Source: Clostridiales bacterium
GTDB taxonomy: Bacteria > Bacillota > Clostridia > Oscillospirales > CAG-272
Assembly: GCA_004554105.1 (NCBI GenBank)
Contig: SFNW01000007.1
Coordinates: 1-30,025 of the forward strand
Length of the DNA stretch: 30,025 nucleotides
Direction of reading: 5' to 3'
A program made the position numbers and the translations under genes. Numbering within the stretch: the stretch's first letter is position 1; each line of letters starts with the position of its first letter. Shown here piece by piece: positions 1 through 7,792 of this stretch. The notes beneath the pieces were generated by a model that saw only the letters and a list, made by a program, of their open reading frames with translations, did no database searches and had not been told where the DNA came from.

Positions 1-69
1 CGCGAAGCGGGATATCATCGCGAAGCGATTTCATCCCACGCAGTGGGATTTCACCCGCCGACGGCGGAT
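1..69. repeat. Array of short intergenic hairpins
   Basis: At least four mini-palindromes follow one another. Each has short arms around a 3-nt loop, usually begins ATC and ends GAT, and is joined to the next by 3 nt (ATC or TTC). They lie at 1-13 (left arm cut by the window edge, loop GAA), 17-29 (ATCGC, loop GAA, GCGAT), 33-49 (ATCCCAC, loop GCA, GTGGGAT) and 53-69 (loop GAC, one mismatched pair). The arms differ in sequence between units while the frame is kept. From memory, similar arrays recur between genes in clostridial genomes; no function is known to me. Confidence 0.7.
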
Positions 70-75
70 TTAGTT

Positions 76-105
76 GAAAAAAGCACGCTTACGCGCGCTT
101 TTTTC
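76..105 (-). terminator. Rho-independent terminator of tRNA-Gln
   Basis: GAAAAAAGC at 76-84 pairs with GCTTTTTTC at 97-105, and CGC at 86-88 pairs with GCG at 93-95 around a TTAC loop, with one A-C mismatch. Read on the minus strand it directly follows the tRNA CCA end and gives a six-T run. Confidence 0.85.
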
Positions 106-106
106 A

Positions 107-182
107 TGGCTGGGATGGCTGGGCTCGAACCAGCGAAATGCCAGAGTCAAAGTCTGGTGCCTTACCACTTGGCTACACCCCA
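107..182 (-). tRNA. tRNA-Gln (anticodon UUG), CCA encoded
   Basis: The minus strand folds as a full cloverleaf. The acceptor arm TGGGGTG pairs with CATCCCA. The D arm contains GCCAAGTGGTAAGGC. The anticodon stem CCAGA/TCTGG holds loop CTTTGAC, so the anticodon is TTG (Gln). The T stem GCTGG/CCAGC closes on TTCGAGC. Discriminator G at 110 is followed by an encoded CCA (107-109). The mature body is 110-182. It is a single-gene unit with its own promoter and terminator. Confidence 0.96.
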
Positions 183-194
183 TCATACCTTGCT

Positions 195-224
195 ATTGTA
201 GCACGGCAAAGGCGGTTGTGTCAA
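195..224 (-). promoter_or_regulatory. Sigma-A promoter of tRNA-Gln
   Basis: On the minus strand TTGACA (219-224) and TACAAT (195-200) are separated by 18 bp, with the -10 box 12 bp upstream of the tRNA 5' end. Confidence 0.85.
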
Positions 225-293
225 CCTTTTTTTGCAGGGCGACGCGCGGCACGGGAAAATTTATTAAAACTCCCTTAATTCTGCAAAATAGAC

Positions 294-322
294 TTGAAAC
301 CGCCGAAATTTTGGGCTATAAT
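294..322 (+). promoter_or_regulatory. Sigma-A promoter of the ireB-ribF operon
   Basis: TTGAAA (294-299), 17-bp spacer, TATAAT (317-322). It lies 54 bp upstream of the chosen ireB start and is divergent from the tRNA promoter. Confidence 0.88.
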
Positions 323-376
323 AAATTATGGAGAAATTTCGGAATCGAAATGCTCCCGAAAGGCAGGTGCCGAAGT

Positions 377-643
377 ATGTTTCCGGACAAGAACAAAAAA
401 CAGCAAACGCAAATTTTCAAAAAGGTCGACATCGAGGACGACGGAATGCAGGCGACGCTGACCGCCGTGTACAACGCGCTCAGCGAAAAGGGCTACGACC
501 CGATCAATCAGATCGTCGGCTATATCCTTTCGGAGGACCCGACCTATATCACCAACTACAACGGCGCGCGCAGCCTGATTCGCCGCATTGACAGGGACAA
601 GCTGCTCAATACGCTGGTCAAAAACTATCTCGGAGTCGAATAA
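377..643 (+). CDS. ireB: IreB family regulatory phosphoprotein (UPF0297)
   Basis: The 88-residue product matches the IreB/UPF0297 family across its length: after a short variable N-terminus come the family signatures EKGYDPINQIVGYILSEDP, then the ARSLIRRIDRD and LVKNYLG regions. In Enterococcus faecalis IreB is a small cytoplasmic substrate of the PASTA kinase IreK, phosphorylated on N-terminal threonines, and it tunes cephalosporin tolerance. Here the N-terminal tail has one threonine, T11. The ATG at 377 is preceded by AGGCAGG and gives the usual family length; an in-frame ATG at 350 would add nine residues and cannot be excluded. It is the first gene of an operon, 3 nt before ribF. In many Firmicutes ireB is followed by ruvX; that gene is not here. 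Confidence 0.93.
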   Translation: MFPDKNKKQQTQIFKKVDIEDDGMQATLTAVYNALSEKGYDPINQIVGYILSEDPTYITNYNGARSLIRRIDRDKLLNTLVKNYLGVE

Positions 644-646
644 ACC

Positions 647-1558
647 GTGGATTTTGTACAACTTGCGCCGGGCGTCGGCAGCGAGGGGCTTTCCGTCGCG
701 CTCGGCACGTTTGACGGCGTCCATATCGGACATCGCCGTATCATTGCTGCGGCAAAAAATCAAAGCACCGTGCAGGGAACTGACACCGCGGTGCTTATTT
801 TTTCCTCGTCGCCGCACGGGGCAGGGTGCATTCTGCCGCTTCGCGACCGCCTTGCAGAGTTCAAAGCGCTCGGCGTCAACCTCGCGGTCGTCTGCGACTT
901 TGCGGAACTGAAAAACCAATCGCCCGAAGACTTTTTTGACGAAATTCTCGTCGATACGCTCGACGCAAAGGCGGTCTTTGCGGGCTATAATTACCATTTC
1001 GGCGCGGGGGCGGCGGGGGACACGGCACTGCTTTGCAGGCTCTCTGCGGTGTGCGGCATCGTCTGCGGCATCACGCCCTGCATCGAAATTGACGGCGCAC
1101 CGGTCAGCTCGAGCCGCATTCGCGCACTGCTTGAAGCGGGTGATGTTGCCGAGGCAAACCGTCTGCTCGGCTATACGTACTATCTGCGCGGCGAGGTGCT
1201 GCACGGCAAGCGGCTCGGCAGAACGCTCGGCATGCCGACTGTCAATCAGACCTTCGGCGCGGGCTGCGTGATTCCCGCGCGCGGCGTATACTATACCGAA
1301 ACCGAGATTGACGGCGTGCGCTTTCCGTCGGTCTCCAACGTCGGCGTGCGCCCGACCGTGTCAAGCGATGGCGCGGTTGACCTCGAAACGCATATTCTGG
1401 ACTACGACGGCGATTTGTACGGCAAAACGGTCACCGTGCGCTTTGCGGCGCGCGGGCGCGCCGAAACCAAGTTTGAGAGCGCCGAGGCACTGCGGGACGT
1501 CGTAATGGGCGACATCGCGGCGGCACGCGCCTATTTTGCAAAGGAGGGGCGGCAATGA
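647..1558 (+). CDS. ribF: Bifunctional riboflavin kinase / FAD synthetase
   Basis: RibF makes FMN from riboflavin and ATP, then FAD from FMN and ATP, in the cytoplasm. The N-terminal FAD synthetase domain (about 15-165) shows the nucleotidyltransferase motif GTFDGVHIGH at 20-29 and SSSRIR at 154-159. The C-terminal flavokinase domain (about 178-300) shows GMPTVN at 195-200, a variant of the family GxPTAN motif with Val for Ala, and ETHILDYDGDLYG, which carries the catalytic Glu. Its 303 residues are normal for the family. Translation starts at GTG 647 with GGAG at 632-635, only 3 nt after ireB, and the stop overlaps the next gene by 4 nt (ATGA), so all three genes are one transcript. Confidence 0.95.
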   Translation: MDFVQLAPGVGSEGLSVALGTFDGVHIGHRRIIAAAKNQSTVQGTDTAVLIFSSSPHGAGCILPLRDRLAEFKALGVNLAVVCDFAELKNQSPEDFFDEILVDTLDAKAVFAGYNYHFGAGAAGDTALLCRLSAVCGIVCGITPCIEIDGAPVSSSRIRALLEAGDVAEANRLLGYTYYLRGEVLHGKRLGRTLGMPTVNQTFGAGCVIPARGVYYTETEIDGVRFPSVSNVGVRPTVSSDGAVDLETHILDYDGDLYGKTVTVRFAARGRAETKFESAEALRDVVMGDIAAARAYFAKEGRQ

Positions 1559-2901
1559 AAAAGACGGTTTGCAAAGCGGCGGTGCTTCTGCTTGCCGCAC
1601 TGCTCTGCATTCTGCCGCTCGGTGCGGCGGCGGAAAACGACGCACCCGTGAAAAACATTGCGGAGGACAGCGTGCCGGACGCTTCGGGCATTGGTGCGGC
1701 GGCGGTCTACAATATCGAAAACGAGACCTTTGTCTATGAACATAACGCCGATGCGGTCTTTGCGCCCGCGTCGCTCGTCAAGCTGATGACCGCGGTCTGC
1801 GCCTACGAGGCGCTCTGCGACCGCCTCGACGAAACGCTGACCGTGGAATACGGCATGATTTCGGCGGCGAGCGGCAATCAGGTCGGCTACTATGTCGGCG
1901 AGACCGTGACCCTGCGTGACCTGTTCGGCGGGCTGCTCACCCGCGGCGCAAACGACAGTGCCTATCTGCTTGCCTACGCGGCGGCGGGCGGGACGGACGC
2001 CTTCGTCGCCCGCATGAACGAAAAGGCGGCGGCGCTTGGCATGAGCGCGACGACCTACAAAAACCCGACCGGCATGACCGCCGAGGGCGCGGCAACGACG
2101 GCGCGTGACGCCGTCCGCGTTGCGCAGGCGTTTAACGAAATCGACTTTCTCACCTCGATTTCGGGTTCGGTGCAGTACGAAATGCCCGCGACCAACAAGT
2201 CGCCCGTGCGCATCATCTACAATCGGAACGCGCTCGCTTCGCGCGTGTCCGAGACCGGCTACTTCGATTCGCGCGTTACGGGACTGAACGCAGGCTCGAC
2301 GACCGAGGCGGGCTATTACGCCGCGTCGGCGGTCGGCAGCGAAACGCTTCATTATTTGATTGTCGTCCTCGGCGCAGAGGAGCGGGACGGGAAAAACCTT
2401 GCCTACACCTTTACGTCAAAGCTCGCGACCTATGCGATGAGCGGCTTCGGCTATGTCGAGGTTATCAAGGCGTCGGGCGCGGTCTGCGAGATTCCCGTGG
2501 AGCTTTCCTCAACCGCCGATTATGTCACGCTTGTTCCCGCGTCGTCGCTGACGCTCTATCTGCCGCTTTCGACCGATATTTCAACCGAGCTGACGTTGAG
2601 CTACAGGCTTGAGCACGAGTCGCTCGAAGCGCCGGTCGAGGAGGGCGAGGTCGTCGGTGTCTACAGCGTTTCAAAGGGCGGCGAGCTGCTCGGCAGCGTC
2701 GACCTCGTGACGAAAAATTCTCTGCCGCGCAGCGAGTTTTTGGTCGTGCTTCGCGCAATCGAGAACTTCACGAAGAGCGTGTTCTTTCTCGGCACACTGG
2801 CGGCGGCGGCGGTTTTGACGATTCTGTATTTTGTGATTTGTGCAATCCGCCGCCGGCGCGGCGGCAGACGGACGTCACAGCATCGCTACAGGGCGCGCTG
2901 A
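1555..2901 (+). CDS. S11 peptidase family (DacF-like), catalytic motifs altered
   Basis: This resembles D-alanyl-D-alanine carboxypeptidases of family S11, which trim peptidoglycan stem peptides outside the membrane. Residues 1-26 form a signal peptide. The peptidase fold runs from about 40 to 290, followed by a PBP5_C-like beta region (about 300-400) and a C-terminal membrane anchor at about 410-430 with an Arg-rich tail. The nucleophile motif SLVK (S73, K76) is intact. The second motif, SxN in active enzymes, reads GAN at 131-133, and the third, KTG, reads NAG at 245-247 in GLNAGSTTEAG. Activity is therefore doubtful or altered; from memory, NAGST-type variants form a recurring clostridial subgroup. 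It overlaps ribF by 4 nt and ends the ireB operon. Confidence 0.85.
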   Translation: MKKTVCKAAVLLLAALLCILPLGAAAENDAPVKNIAEDSVPDASGIGAAAVYNIENETFVYEHNADAVFAPASLVKLMTAVCAYEALCDRLDETLTVEYGMISAASGNQVGYYVGETVTLRDLFGGLLTRGANDSAYLLAYAAAGGTDAFVARMNEKAAALGMSATTYKNPTGMTAEGAATTARDAVRVAQAFNEIDFLTSISGSVQYEMPATNKSPVRIIYNRNALASRVSETGYFDSRVTGLNAGSTTEAGYYAASAVGSETLHYLIVVLGAEERDGKNLAYTFTSKLATYAMSGFGYVEVIKASGAVCEIPVELSSTADYVTLVPASSLTLYLPLSTDISTELTLSYRLEHESLEAPVEEGEVVGVYSVSKGGELLGSVDLVTKNSLPRSEFLVVLRAIENFTKSVFFLGTLAAAAVLTILYFVICAIRRRRGGRRTSQHRYRAR

Positions 2902-2970
2902 GCGTTTGAATACCCCAAATTTTCTATACATTTTGGTTTGAAAATCGCTTGAAAAAATGACGAAAAAACG

Positions 2971-2999
2971 TTGACAGCGATTTTGCATTATTGTATAAT
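2971..2999 (+). promoter_or_regulatory. Consensus sigma-A promoter of the giant surface protein
   Basis: Perfect TTGACA (2971-2976) and perfect TATAAT (2994-2999) with a 17-bp spacer, the strongest promoter by consensus in the window. The leader has a hairpin (CGCAC 3043-3047 with GTGCG 3062-3066, inner ACGC/GCGT) ending 7 nt before the ribosome binding site GGAGAGG (3074-3080). Confidence 0.92.
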
Positions 3000-3088
3000 A
3001 GTACCACAATAGGCGTACTGTGAGAATTGTGCGCCGAAAATCCGCACGGACGCGAAGGCGTGTGCGTTACACCGGAGAGGTAGAAATC

Positions 3089-6000
3089 ATGAAGAGAAGA
3101 GTGTTCGTTCTGGCAGCGGCGCTTGCATTGATTGCGGCGCTGTTTACGCTGTCGGCTTTTGCCGCAGACAATGTCAGATATGTAGGCAATCCCGCTACAG
3201 CCGAGAATGGGGACTTTATCAAAGATGCAGAAACCGGCAAGTATGTCCCTAAGGGAGACGGCTCTACGCCGGATGCTCCGACGACGCTGGAGGGCGCGTT
3301 CGCGTATTTCAGCGAGAATTATTTTAACAATGCGGATAAGAAGGGCGAGACCTGCACGATTTACCTCGTGGAGGACGTCACGCTGCCCCAGCTCAAGAAG
3401 CCGGACGACGGACTGCCGCAGGAATCGAGTTATGCCTATGTCTATGCAGAACATAAGCACCCGAACAACCCGGTGAAAATCGAGAGCGCACCGAACACGG
3501 AGAAATTTGCAATCGTTTTTCAGGTGCAGGCTGCCGGTGTGCGTTCTTATCTTCTGAACGGCGAGACGGCATTTGACAACGTTGTTTTCCGCACGGAAAA
3601 AACCGGTTTTGATTATGCAACGATTGCGGCGCGCGGCAACAAGCTGACGATCGGCGCCGATGTTGCGGTCGATACCAAAAACAACACCAAGCCGCTCGGC
3701 ATTGTCGGCGGTCATATCAACTACAACTATCCCACCGGTGGCAATAAAGTTGCGTACAACGCGGACGTGACCGTGCTTGCGGGCGATTATGAATTCATCG
3801 CCGCATTGAACCAGGACCTCACGGTCGCTTTGCCTGCCGGGACGAGTGCCAAGCTGACGCTCGGCAATGTCACGGTCGGCACACTTTCGGCGACGAACTA
3901 TAAGAAACAGACCATTCCGGCAGGCATCGCGGTCGATGTATCCTACACGGGCAAAGTCGAGGTCGGCACGTTCTATCCGATGCGCCTGTCTACCGATACT
4001 TCGCAAAAAAATGCGATGACCTTCAATCATTTCCTGATGCCGGGCAGCTCGCTGACCTACGAAACGGTGGACGTAACCAAGGCGGGTACATCGTCTTTGA
4101 ATCTGTATTTTGACCCTGCAACCGCTACGGCGGAGGATTCGGCGCGCACCCTGTATATTGCCGTGAACGGCGGCGTCGACAATTTCGCATACGGCTCACT
4201 GACCGATTATGCGCTTGCAAACGGCGGCACTGTTTCCTGCGACCATGCAGAGACCGAAACGGCGTATATCACCGAGGCAACCTGCGCTGCGGGCGGCTCG
4301 GAATTTACCCGTTGCTCCAAGTGCTATGCAACGCTTTCGGCGATTGTAAAAGGCGAGCCCGACGAAAGCAAGCATGTTGTGGACGGCGCAGCTTGGGTGG
4401 AGGCAACCGACGGCAAGTCGATGGTACACAAGTGTGTGCTGTGCAGCAAGACAGTCGAATCCTATCCCGTAGCCGACGGTAGAGTTGCGGTTTATGTTTC
4501 TGCCACGGGTGACCCGAACGGCGGTGAATCTGCCGCGAACCCGATTGACACGCTTGCGCATGCACAGGATTTTGCCGCCAAACTTGCGGATATTTATTAC
4601 GGCGCGTCCGATACGACGACGCCCGTGACCATCTATGTCATCGGCAAGGTCGAGATTACCAACGCACGCAAGGTGTCCTCTTCGGAGCTGAACCAGTTCA
4701 CAAACTGCTTTGAAGAGAGCAATCACATGAACCACCCGTTCGTATTCACCGGCGCAGACGGCGCAGAGCGCGGCGAACTTCATTTCCCGACGACCGGCAA
4801 TAGCACGATGACCTATCTGCTCTACGGTCCGACCACCTTTGAAAACCTCACCTTCTCGGGCAACATCGGCGGTCATACCATTGTCGCCCGCGGCTTTAAG
4901 CTTGTCATGGGCGAAGGGCTGGAGATGAAGGATATCAGAGGTAAAATCGAGAACCCGGGCTCGACCGACCACAGAGTCAAGGTCTCCGACCTCAAGCTTT
5001 ATGTCGTCGGCGGCTGGCATGGCAGCGGCACCAGGTACCCGCTTTATGCGGAATATCCCTACAGCGCACCGACGAAGGATACCCACGCTGACCTCACGGT
5101 TCTCAGCGGTGAGTATTGGTATGTCGGCACCTTTAACCGCAACGTGAAAAACGTTTCCGATTCGACCGGTACGATGACAATCGGCTCTCCGTCGATTATT
5201 TATCTTTCCGCCACCTCTACCGGCGACGCGGTTTTCAACAATGTAACCGCCGATGTGCATTACACGGGTGCGGCGCAGATTAAGTACCTCTACTTAGGCA
5301 CTCTGAACTCCGATACCGGCAGCGTTAACTACACGACCAGACATTTCTTCCACCCCGGTTGCGAGTCGATGCTTGTTGTTGTGGCATACGACACCTATCG
5401 CGATGCGGTCAACCTTTATTACTACGATACGCTCTCGGTCAAGAGCACTGCGGATGCCGTAATCGGCAATAAGGTTATCAATGAAACCATGACCTTTACC
5501 GAATACTGCGTTGCTTACCGCGGCGGTCACACCTACGCCGCAAATAATGTCTGCGATTTCTGCGGCATCAAGAAGTGCACCGAGCATAAACTCGAGTGGG
5601 TTGTCGATGTTGTGCCGACCTGTGCCGAAGAGGGACACCGTTATCAGTACTGCACGGTCTGCTTCGAGCATTTCGGTGAAGAGACTTTGGACAAAGACGA
5701 GAACAACCACGATTACAACTGGGTTATGGACGGCGATTCCCTGGTGTCGAAGTGCTCGCGCTGCGGCAAGATTCGGATCGAGCATACCGACCCGCTGACG
5801 AATGTGGTTTATGTCTCGGATGCGGGCTTCGCGACCGGCGGCTTTACCGCCCGTTCTCCGATCAATGATTTGACAGAGGCGTTCAAGCTTGCGATTCTGC
5901 AGACGAGAGCACTCGGTCTGGATCAGGCGACGATTTATCTCGTCGGCGACACCACGATTCCGCTTGAAGCCAACGGCACTTTCCTCGAGCCCGAGCATGC

Positions 6001-7672
6001 GGACATCACGATTGCAATCATGGGCTACGGCGACAGTGCCGCATCCTTAAAGTTTGATTATTCCTTTGAGAGCCGCCTCGAGTACGGTTTGAACGGCCCG
6101 ACGACCTTTGACAATATCGAGTTCAGCAGCGGCTTGAACACAAAGCCCCTGTATCTGACCGCAAGACACAATCATCTGACAATCGGTCCGAAGGTTTCTG
6201 CCGACTTCCGCAGAAATCTCGGCGGTACCGATGCGCACAGCGGCAACTTGACGGTTGTCGGCGGCTGCTACAGCGACAAGTTCGGTGCTTGCACCGAGAC
6301 CGACAGCCATTTGACGATTATGAGCGGTATGTACCGCAATATCATCACCGGCTCGACGAACAGATCCTGCGGGCTTGCCGGCGGTCACAGCACGCTTGAA
6401 CTGCTCGGCAATATTACGGTCCGCGAGTCTGTCTTCGGCGGCTCGAGCGGCGGCAGAGCCGGCGACATTACAATTATCGTTGACGGCAATGTCACTGCCG
6501 GAAAGTATATTGCTTTCGGCAGCAGTAACGGTCAGAAGGCATCGGACGTTGAAGTTTATCTGATTTCCGGTGCACTTTCCGCCGGCTCATTCACCGCTGC
6601 TACGAATGCTTCGTCGCTGGTGATTGCCCCTGTCGGCTGTGCGAATGCCACCGATATTATGAGCAATCTGGATTCGCTGACGGTTTATTACAACCCGAGC
6701 AATCCTGCCTCTGCCGAGATGTACCGTCTCGTCAAGACCTCGCCTGCCGTCAGCGGCGCCGTTGTTTACCATCTGATTGAAAATGCAGTCTGCACCGGCT
6801 CGCCGGACGGCAAGCACGCACCGAACGGCACCGGCACGGTTGTAGACGCAACCTGCTATGAGGATGGCTACACCAGCTACACCTGCGCGTACTGCGGAGA
6901 GACCTATACCGAGACGACTGCTTCGCAGAAGGCGGCACACAGCTTTGCGCCCGATCCCGACATGAATACCGCTGCGGATTGTATCCATGCAGGTACGTTG
7001 GCTTCGACCTGCCAAAAGTGCGGCTACACGAAGTATGAGATTAACGCCGCCGCACCCGCAACCGGCGTTCACACCTACGGCGACGACGGCGTCTGCACGG
7101 TCTGCCGTTATTCGGTCGCTGCGGATTGCGCACATGAGCATCTGGGTGAGGCTTATACCGAAACGAGCAAGTGCGGCACGGTCACCAAGCAGAAGTGCGC
7201 GGACTGCGGTCTCGCAATCACGATTGCTTCCACCGGCAGCCACAACTGGGGCGCATACACGGTGACGGTCGAGCCGACCGATACCGCGCCCGGCGTCAAG
7301 ACGCGCAAGTGCAAGGACTGCGGCAAGGTTGAGACCGCGCTGCTCTATGCAAACGACACCACGCTTGCCACCGACCCTGTTGCGGTCGACCAGAGCGGCA
7401 ATCCGGTTGACTTTGCGGTTGCATCGTCGAAGCTGACCAAGTCCGAGAAGGCGGCGCTCAACGCACTGCTTCAGGATACGGCTTACGGCTCGGAGGTCAA
7501 GGTTTCGTATTCGACCGACGGTACGACGGTCACCAACATCACCTACAGCATCCCGCTTCCCGACGAATACAGCGATTATCAGAATGTCAAGGTCGTTGTC
7601 AAGGACGACGAGGGCAATCTGCACGCCGTTGATTTCAAGGTTGAAAAGGGATATATCGTATTCACGTTCTAA
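3089..7672 (+). CDS. Giant secreted triple-module protein with Cys/His repeats
   Basis: I recognise no named family over the whole 1527 residues. A signal peptide (1-25, ending SAFA) is followed by three related modules at about 28-380, 465-805 and 904-1230. Each opens with a (V)YVS..G....P...L..A pattern, then a TIYLV.D.T or TIYVIGKVEI strand, then recurring short strands such as TTFENLTF, LTIGADV and TVLSGEY. This is the look of a right-handed parallel beta-helix (inference). After each module come Cys/His segments (about 383-464, 806-902, 1234-1420) with pattern (A/T)xC-x2-G-x(4-6)-C-x2-C and nearby His. A 100-residue tail of beta character ends the protein. There is no LPXTG, SLH or membrane anchor, so it is either released or held non-covalently. 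ATG 3089 is chosen for its signal peptide and GGAGAGG 8 nt upstream. Confidence 0.8.
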   Translation: MKRRVFVLAAALALIAALFTLSAFAADNVRYVGNPATAENGDFIKDAETGKYVPKGDGSTPDAPTTLEGAFAYFSENYFNNADKKGETCTIYLVEDVTLPQLKKPDDGLPQESSYAYVYAEHKHPNNPVKIESAPNTEKFAIVFQVQAAGVRSYLLNGETAFDNVVFRTEKTGFDYATIAARGNKLTIGADVAVDTKNNTKPLGIVGGHINYNYPTGGNKVAYNADVTVLAGDYEFIAALNQDLTVALPAGTSAKLTLGNVTVGTLSATNYKKQTIPAGIAVDVSYTGKVEVGTFYPMRLSTDTSQKNAMTFNHFLMPGSSLTYETVDVTKAGTSSLNLYFDPATATAEDSARTLYIAVNGGVDNFAYGSLTDYALANGGTVSCDHAETETAYITEATCAAGGSEFTRCSKCYATLSAIVKGEPDESKHVVDGAAWVEATDGKSMVHKCVLCSKTVESYPVADGRVAVYVSATGDPNGGESAANPIDTLAHAQDFAAKLADIYYGASDTTTPVTIYVIGKVEITNARKVSSSELNQFTNCFEESNHMNHPFVFTGADGAERGELHFPTTGNSTMTYLLYGPTTFENLTFSGNIGGHTIVARGFKLVMGEGLEMKDIRGKIENPGSTDHRVKVSDLKLYVVGGWHGSGTRYPLYAEYPYSAPTKDTHADLTVLSGEYWYVGTFNRNVKNVSDSTGTMTIGSPSIIYLSATSTGDAVFNNVTADVHYTGAAQIKYLYLGTLNSDTGSVNYTTRHFFHPGCESMLVVVAYDTYRDAVNLYYYDTLSVKSTADAVIGNKVINETMTFTEYCVAYRGGHTYAANNVCDFCGIKKCTEHKLEWVVDVVPTCAEEGHRYQYCTVCFEHFGEETLDKDENNHDYNWVMDGDSLVSKCSRCGKIRIEHTDPLTNVVYVSDAGFATGGFTARSPINDLTEAFKLAILQTRALGLDQATIYLVGDTTIPLEANGTFLEPEHADITIAIMGYGDSAASLKFDYSFESRLEYGLNGPTTFDNIEFSSGLNTKPLYLTARHNHLTIGPKVSADFRRNLGGTDAHSGNLTVVGGCYSDKFGACTETDSHLTIMSGMYRNIITGSTNRSCGLAGGHSTLELLGNITVRESVFGGSSGGRAGDITIIVDGNVTAGKYIAFGSSNGQKASDVEVYLISGALSAGSFTAATNASSLVIAPVGCANATDIMSNLDSLTVYYNPSNPASAEMYRLVKTSPAVSGAVVYHLIENAVCTGSPDGKHAPNGTGTVVDATCYEDGYTSYTCAYCGETYTETTASQKAAHSFAPDPDMNTAADCIHAGTLASTCQKCGYTKYEINAAAPATGVHTYGDDGVCTVCRYSVAADCAHEHLGEAYTETSKCGTVTKQKCADCGLAITIASTGSHNWGAYTVTVEPTDTAPGVKTRKCKDCGKVETALLYANDTTLATDPVAVDQSGNPVDFAVASSKLTKSEKAALNALLQDTAYGSEVKVSYSTDGTTVTNITYSIPLPDEYSDYQNVKVVVKDDEGNLHAVDFKVEKGYIVFTF

Positions 7673-7680
7673 AAGTTAAA

Positions 7681-7712
7681 AACAGCCGCATCCGAACGGG
7701 TGCGGCTGTTTT
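7681..7712 (+). terminator. Terminator of the giant surface protein gene
   Basis: AACAGCCGCA (7681-7690) pairs with TGCGGCTGTT (7701-7710), with an inner CCG/CGG pair set in the loop, followed by TT, 8 nt after the stop codon. Confidence 0.85.
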
Positions 7713-7743
7713 GTCATCTGTGCGCCGATTTACAGGCAAAATC

Positions 7744-7768
7744 AAAAACCGCCCGCGGGCGGTTTTTT
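7744..7768 (-). terminator. Terminator of the rnhA-DUF2156 unit
   Basis: CCGCCC (7749-7754) and GGGCGG (7757-7762) are flanked by five A and six T, so the element works in both directions. On the minus strand it lies 24 nt beyond the DUF2156 stop. Confidence 0.85.
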
Positions 7769-7792
7769 GCGTTGTTGCAATCGGTGCCGCAT

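Noticed and set aside
1..69. The hairpin array as a CRISPR
   Set aside because: There is no constant repeat with unique spacers; the joints are only 3 nt and the palindromes differ.
74..376. The reading frame running from inside the tRNA region into ireB
   Set aside because: It crosses a tRNA on the other strand and the ireB promoter; the IreB similarity starts only after 377.
2902..2970. A terminator after the S11-like gene at 1555-2901
   Set aside because: Only a weak CCAAA/TTTGG pairing near 2918-2938 can be drawn; too short and AT-rich to support.
3020..3088. Upstream in-frame start of the giant surface protein
   Set aside because: It would put 23 basic residues before the signal peptide and begins only about 20 bp after the -10 box; ATG 3089 has a strong RBS.
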